From: Verrucomicrobiaceae bacterium UBA1938 | GTDB lineage: Bacteria > Verrucomicrobiota > Verrucomicrobiia > Verrucomicrobiales > Verrucomicrobiaceae | Length of the DNA stretch: 64,000 nucleotides | Reading direction: 5' to 3' | Assembly (NCBI GenBank): GCA_002336895.1 | Contig: DDFC01000023.1 | Span: forward strand, 149,584-213,583 | In this document: piece by piece, positions 61,101 through 64,000 of the stretch | Position numbering within the stretch: the first letter of the stretch is position 1 | Layout: each line of letters starts with the position of its first letter | Notes under the pieces: model-generated | The model's input: only the letters and a program-made list of their open reading frames with translations | Told to the model about the DNA's origin: nothing | Database searches by the model: none | Made by a program: the position numbers and the translations under genes

Positions 61101-61650
61101 ACTTCGTGTCCTTCGCTTCTCCGGGGCGGCGGATGTTGGTGAGACCGATCAGCTTTTTGCCGCCCTCCACCGGCACGATGGTGCAAAACGGCATGATGCA
61201 TTGCAAACCCACGCTCTGCATGGCAGACCACGTCTTGCCTTCATCCAGGGAATAGGAGCGCTGCATCATGCCATCCTGCCCTTGCCCGGCGAAGACAAAG
61301 AGGCGTGTGATGCCCTGCGGATCAGTGAGACGATACAACGAGGGGCAGTTGCGCGTGGTTTTCCAGTTTTCTGGCACCGGCAGCAGCTCGCTCCAAGTTT
61401 TGCCACCATCCTCGCTGCGCTTCATCGGCCCGCAGGGGCCGCCGTGTCCCTGCGTCCACACGCAGAGCATCGTTTTGCCATCCGGCAGCAGCAGCGTGGT
61501 GGGATGACCTTGATAAACTTCTGCCGTGCCTTGCGCGACGACCACCTGACGGCTGGCATCCTGGGACAAATCCACCGTGGCAGGCAACTCCGCAGCATGG
61601 ATGGACGAGAGGACAAACAGTGCGTGAAGTGCGATGGTCGGAAAGCTCAT
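58105..61650 (-). CDS. Fusion of sialidase-like propeller, carbohydrate-binding and FAD oxidoreductase domains
   Basis: A 1181-residue exported protein (signal MSFPTIALHALFVLSSIHA). Residues about 25-370 are a six-bladed propeller of sialidase type with Asp-box repeats (SEDGGKTWS, SLDEGKTWS, SNDEGRTWS). Residues about 385-520 form a beta-sandwich with golvesin/xanthan-lyase-like text (AAATTNRATSVPVSI). Then VVVGGTAGGVACAVRAAREG (about 605) begins a PF12831-type FAD domain with HIGGMLANGLMQWDALYGG. This fusion is not usual; each half is common alone. Its C-terminal part is related to the gene at 63306. It may oxidise a sugar released or bound by the propeller. No frameshift is seen at the joints, so it appears to be one protein. 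Confidence 0.85.
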   Translation of the reverse strand: MSFPTIALHALFVLSSIHAAELPATVDLSQDASRQVVVAQGTAEVYQGHPTTLLLPDGKTMLCVWTQGHGGPCGPMKRSEDGGKTWSELLPVPENWKTTRNCPSLYRLTDPQGITRLFVFAGQGQDGMMQRSYSLDEGKTWSAMQSVGLQCIMPFCTIVPVEGGKKLIGLTNIRRPGEAKDTKSNIITQSESTDGGMTWSPWRVLVDLGDLKPCEPEVVRSPDGKQLLCMMRENLRSEPAHFITSNDEGRTWSAVHPLPPGLHGDRHKAVYAPDGRLVVCFRDTGAKSPTKNHFVAWVGRYEDVLAGRDAAYKIKLLHSYKGGDCGYPGLELLPGGTLVATTYVKYRPGAEQNSVVSTRFTLTETDRAEKQQMKAASTAEVQIAGIVLDDADAQYTGPWVESTKQKSLVGPGYRHDNREKPGEKSARFVPRVTQAGEYEVRLIYAATTNRATSVPVSIVSAEGTKTVAINERVECLENGVPRALGRFRFEPGKEASVTLSNEGANGYVVVDAVQFVPVTIADDERHGVRGSGFAMPKAVEAPAANAEDERRRQMAAAVAVSPLAKKTVEGRSIAPPSSEPVQLAKDAGAAAVDGKSYDLVVVGGTAGGVACAVRAAREGCTVLLVQHNRHIGGMLANGLMQWDALYGGPRAALFTELLGNIEKDAIARYGRDSKSHQTVRYTHEHYPISWVESHVMERECHRLIAGEKRITLLLEHYPAEVQRDGTLIKSATLRAYGTTKDITVKAAMFADATYEGDLFALAKVPYRVGREARDEYQEPHAGKVFVNIDHGAPQSVVTEGLNIRSYSSRQGSVDPTSPFTADGNAQAYNYRFCVTQNPENRLMLTEPPPGYNREEYVNYERKSIATNAGPNLKSHMNSPILPGENIAYPEASWPEREKIIERHKNFGLGLIWFLQNDESMKSRWKSFREWGLAKDEFPDNGHIPYEMYVREARRIVGRYVITENDGMLAKEYARTPVNPDSIAVTDWYMDSHACTLDSRPGFRYDGKLILTEESRPMQIPYRALLPLGVDNLLVPVCLSSTHIAWGAIRLEPVWMQTGEAAGWAAALSKKHQTQPGKLDAGILVRTLAEKRQLVSFFNDLKVDASDPRIPAAEYFATQGFFSDYNARLDEPLKTATAAIWAQKFDAPNERAAAVAAAEKTTSPVLTRTRGEVLMEMYVKVR

Positions 61651-61712
61651 GCCATCAAGACGTCAGTCTTCCCGGCTTGTTGCTGGTCAATTTAGCAGAC
61701 CATCCTTCACAC

Positions 61713-63272
61713 TCATGCTGTCATGCGTGCCATGACGTCATCTTCCACAGGCTTGCACGAGCGGTAGCCATCCCCATGCTCCGGCAGTTCCGCAAGGAAG
61801 GCGGCACGAGCCTCGGCGCTCTGAAAATCCAGCCCTATCAACGCACGACCGATGCGCTCGCCAGACTGGCGGTAGTTGAAGTAGCATAGGCTGGCGCGGT
61901 CTCGGATCAGGCGGGAGAGGAAATCATGCAGTGCGCCGGAGCGTTCATAAAAGTCCAGACGCAGGAAAACGGGATGCGTGAGAAGGTCGCCACGAAGCGG
62001 AATGGCGCGGAAGGCGACGTCCACGGCCCCGGTGAGGTCTTCCCAGAGATAACCGCCGGCCTCCAGCCTTGCCGGAAGCTCCGCGAGTTTTTCGGCATTC
62101 TCCGCGTTCACGGTAAAGACAGGCCACGCCTCATCGCTGCGATGCAGGCCGTACTGGAAGTCGGCGATATTGAGTCCCTCAAAGCAGGAGTCCAGCAAAG
62201 CGAGCATGGCCCCGGGCCGCTCAGGGATGCGCACGCGCAGGGCGCGGGAGGCGGTGCTGCCGGAGCCCTCGGACTGCGCGATGAGGCCGAGCTGAAGGAA
62301 GTCGATATTAGCCCCTGTGATGACAATGAGGACTTTCTTCCCAGCGAGTGCAGCTCGGTCTTTGAGCACCGCAGCGAGGCCCATGGCACCTGATGGCTCT
62401 GAGATGCAGCGCAGTGTCTCCCATAGCACGCGGATGGCGGCACTGACCTCGGCATTCGTCACGGTGGCCACGCGGTCAAGCGTCTGCTGGCAGATGCCAA
62501 AGGGCAACGCCCCGGCTTTGCGCACGGCGGTGCCATCGCAGAAGATATCGAGGTCATGCAGCTCCACCGGTTTTTCCGCAACCAGGGCCGCTTTCATGGA
62601 AGCCTGGCCCACACCTTCCACACCGACGGCCTCCATGTCTGGCCAGTAAGTTTTCAGCCAGCAGGACACCGCCGAGGCCATGCCACCGCCGCCGATCTGG
62701 AGGTAGGCTGCGTCGAAAGGACCGTGCCCGGAGAGCACCACCTCATCCGCCAGAGTCCCTTGCCCGGCCATGACCTTGAGGTCGTCATACGCATGCACGT
62801 AGGTGGCACCGCTGCTGCGTTCATCTTCACGCGCCGAATGCACAGCCTCGTCATAACTGTCTCCGGCAAGCACAATGCGCACAAACTCGCCGCCATGGTG
62901 CAGCACTGCGTTTTGCTTCACCTTGGGCGTGGAGCGCGGCATGTAGATGCGTGCGTGAATGCCGAGTGTGCGGGCGGCCAGTGCCACGCCCTGCGCGTGA
63001 TTGCCAGCAGATGCAGTGACGACGCCACACGCACGCTGCTCCGGCGTCAGCTCGGTCATGGCATTGCAGGCACCGCGCCACTTGTAGCATTTCACGGGCG
63101 AGAGGTCCTCGCGCTTCACCCAGATCTCAGGCCCGGGCTCGGAGCCGGGCAGAATGAGCCGCTCCATCGGCGTGGGCTGGCCGAAGCGATACACCCGCTC
63201 GCGGGCGAAGAGGATTTCCTGACGCAGGCGGCGGTCGAGAGGCAGATTGTCGCGTTCCATTCGTGGCGTCAT
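61713..63272 (-). CDS. ilvA: Threonine ammonia-lyase (biosynthetic type)
   Basis: Converts threonine to 2-oxobutanoate, the first step of isoleucine synthesis. About 519 residues from ATG 63272 (ATG 63260 is an alternative). Lys64 in SPVKCYKWRGA binds PLP; ASAGNHAQGVALAAR and the glycine loop IGGGGMASAVSCWL follow, the latter replacing the usual GGGGL. The C-terminal ~175 residues hold two ACT-like regulatory domains (RVRIPERPGAMLALLDSC and HPVFLRLDFYERSGALHDFLSRL), expected to sense isoleucine and valine. Supply of threonine comes through hom at 32.8 kb. It is flanked by two related FAD oxidoreductase genes on the same strand. Confidence 0.92.
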   Translation of the reverse strand: MTPRMERDNLPLDRRLRQEILFARERVYRFGQPTPMERLILPGSEPGPEIWVKREDLSPVKCYKWRGACNAMTELTPEQRACGVVTASAGNHAQGVALAARTLGIHARIYMPRSTPKVKQNAVLHHGGEFVRIVLAGDSYDEAVHSAREDERSSGATYVHAYDDLKVMAGQGTLADEVVLSGHGPFDAAYLQIGGGGMASAVSCWLKTYWPDMEAVGVEGVGQASMKAALVAEKPVELHDLDIFCDGTAVRKAGALPFGICQQTLDRVATVTNAEVSAAIRVLWETLRCISEPSGAMGLAAVLKDRAALAGKKVLIVITGANIDFLQLGLIAQSEGSGSTASRALRVRIPERPGAMLALLDSCFEGLNIADFQYGLHRSDEAWPVFTVNAENAEKLAELPARLEAGGYLWEDLTGAVDVAFRAIPLRGDLLTHPVFLRLDFYERSGALHDFLSRLIRDRASLCYFNYRQSGERIGRALIGLDFQSAEARAAFLAELPEHGDGYRSCKPVEDDVMARMTA

Positions 63273-63305
63273 ACATCCCCGCCCCGCCTGCATCAGCAAG
63301 AGGTT

Positions 63306-64000
63306 TCAATGCGCGGCCTTTTTCTTGGAGGTAGCGTACTTCCATTCCAAAATTTGCCCGTCCCGCTCCAGCCGCGCTTTCAGTTTCGCATAATCCACCT
63401 GCTGCACGGCGATCTTGTCATCCACGGCCAGGCAGGCTGCCGTGGCTGCGCTCTGGCTGGTGCACATGAGCACGGGCTCCATGCGGATGCTGCTGAAGGC
63501 CGTATGGCTGGCGCTGAGGGCGAAAGTGACGAGCAGATTGTCGCACTCACTCTGTTTGGGCACGATGGCCGCATAGCCAATGCCATAGGGCGGTGCACCA
63601 TCGCGGCCTCCGGCAGTTTTCCCCTCACGCACGACCACGCCGTCCTTCACGATGCGGCGGATTTCATGCGTGTCCGTGCCGTAGCTGCCCAGGCTGATGG
63701 GGTTGGGCGCGATCTGGCGGCCAAAGGTGTGATGCTCGGTCAGCACGAGATCGCTGATCATGCGGCGGGCCTCGCGCACGTAGATCTGGTGCGGCCAGCC
63801 GCCGTTGTCGGTGAATTCATCTTTGGGCAGGCCGAAGCGTTGCATGTCTTTGCGTACCTTCTCGGGAACCCGGGGATCAGTGGCGAGAAAGCGCAGAAGA
63901 CCGCGGTGATAGTTTTCATGCTCTTTCCCGATCTTCTCACGCTGAGCATAGGATGCCTCCGGCCAGGCATGGGAGGCTCCGGGCAGGTTGCCGCCGAAGG
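63306..64000 (-). CDS. FAD-dependent oxidoreductase (PF12831-like), C-terminal part
   Basis: The gene continues past the right edge; about 231 C-terminal codons are seen, and the reading frame is open from 64000 to the stop at 63306. GASHAWPEASYAQREKIG, LPKDEFTDNGGWPHQIYVREARRM and SLSASHTAFSSIRMEPVLMCT-type text match the C-terminal third of the fusion at 58105 (LPGENIAYPEASWPEREKII, LAKDEFPDNGHIPYEMYVREARRI, CLSSTHIAWGAIRLEPVWM). It is therefore a paralogue, though whether it carries the sialidase part is unknown. The end is basic (YATSKKKAAH). Confidence 0.83.
   Translation of the reverse strand, partial: FGGNLPGASHAWPEASYAQREKIGKEHENYHRGLLRFLATDPRVPEKVRKDMQRFGLPKDEFTDNGGWPHQIYVREARRMISDLVLTEHHTFGRQIAPNPISLGSYGTDTHEIRRIVKDGVVVREGKTAGGRDGAPPYGIGYAAIVPKQSECDNLLVTFALSASHTAFSSIRMEPVLMCTSQSAATAACLAVDDKIAVQQVDYAKLKARLERDGQILEWKYATSKKKAAH

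Noticed and set aside
1..64000. CRISPR arrays, insertion sequences, prophage or integrated element
   Set aside because: No regularly spaced repeats, transposase, integrase or phage structural gene was seen, and the single tRNA shows no attachment-site duplication nearby.

Overview
The window is GC-rich DNA with short intergenic gaps and short co-directional operons. It most resembles a member of the Verrucomicrobiota, near Verrucomicrobiaceae/Prosthecobacter-like bacteria. This rests on gene content, not on a marker-gene tree: PEP-CTERM sorting signals, a very large autotransporter-associated beta-strand protein, a formylglycine sulfatase, xanthan-lyase-like FAD oxidoreductases, EF-hand-tailed secreted hydrolases, exported sugar-isomerase-like TIM barrels, a Ser/Thr kinase with WD-type repeats, and LpxD (Gram-negative lipid A). 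No phage, insertion sequence, rRNA or CRISPR array was seen.

Layout. 1-9.7 kb: an exported CsgG/FlgO-like protein (cut by the edge), a MarR regulator with an EF-hand esterase, an exported S1 protease with serS, then a rightward run of a cysteine desulfurase, a small lipoprotein, a hotdog thioesterase, a membrane protein, a HAD phosphatase, a CDF metal transporter and a biotin-protein ligase. 9.8-17.5 kb: a transmembrane Ser/Thr kinase, argS, a pectate-lyase-like protein and a DegT aminotransferase. 17.6-21 kb (leftward): a membrane TPR protein, cysK and a class I aminotransferase. 21-31.7 kb (rightward): rsmB, an exported TIM barrel, a membrane spermidine-synthase-like protein, then a six-gene, end-to-end overlapping cluster (carrier protein, condensation/acyltransferase-like enzyme, FAD oxidoreductase, adenylating ligase, flavin-dependent halogenase-type enzyme, CPBP membrane protease). 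31.7-37.4 kb: lpxD, homoserine dehydrogenase, a 77-residue PEP-CTERM protein, gamma-glutamyltransferase and a solo RND-type adaptor. 37.9-44.8 kb (leftward): a sulfatase, sensor kinase and AAA+ response-regulator operon, a DUF116-prenyl synthase fusion and a Sel1-repeat protein. 45-47.9 kb: a complete unit of promoter, cyclic di-AMP (ydaO-type) riboswitch, small ORF, PH-domain membrane protein, SPFH/flotillin-like protein and terminator. 48-64 kb: a second copy of the small lipoprotein, tRNA-Gly(CCC), a giant surface protein coupled to a PEP-CTERM protein, a divergent propeller-type hybrid sensor with its LuxR regulator, a sialidase-FAD oxidoreductase fusion, ilvA, and the end of a related FAD oxidoreductase.

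The two most notable systems are (a) the compact carrier-protein/halogenase operon at 25.4-31.7 kb, which has no ketosynthase and looks like a ligase-loaded, ACP-tethered tailoring pathway, and (b) the c-di-AMP riboswitch that appears to control a PH-domain/flotillin-like membrane operon. Functions are inferred by reading motifs and family resemblance; no database search was run.
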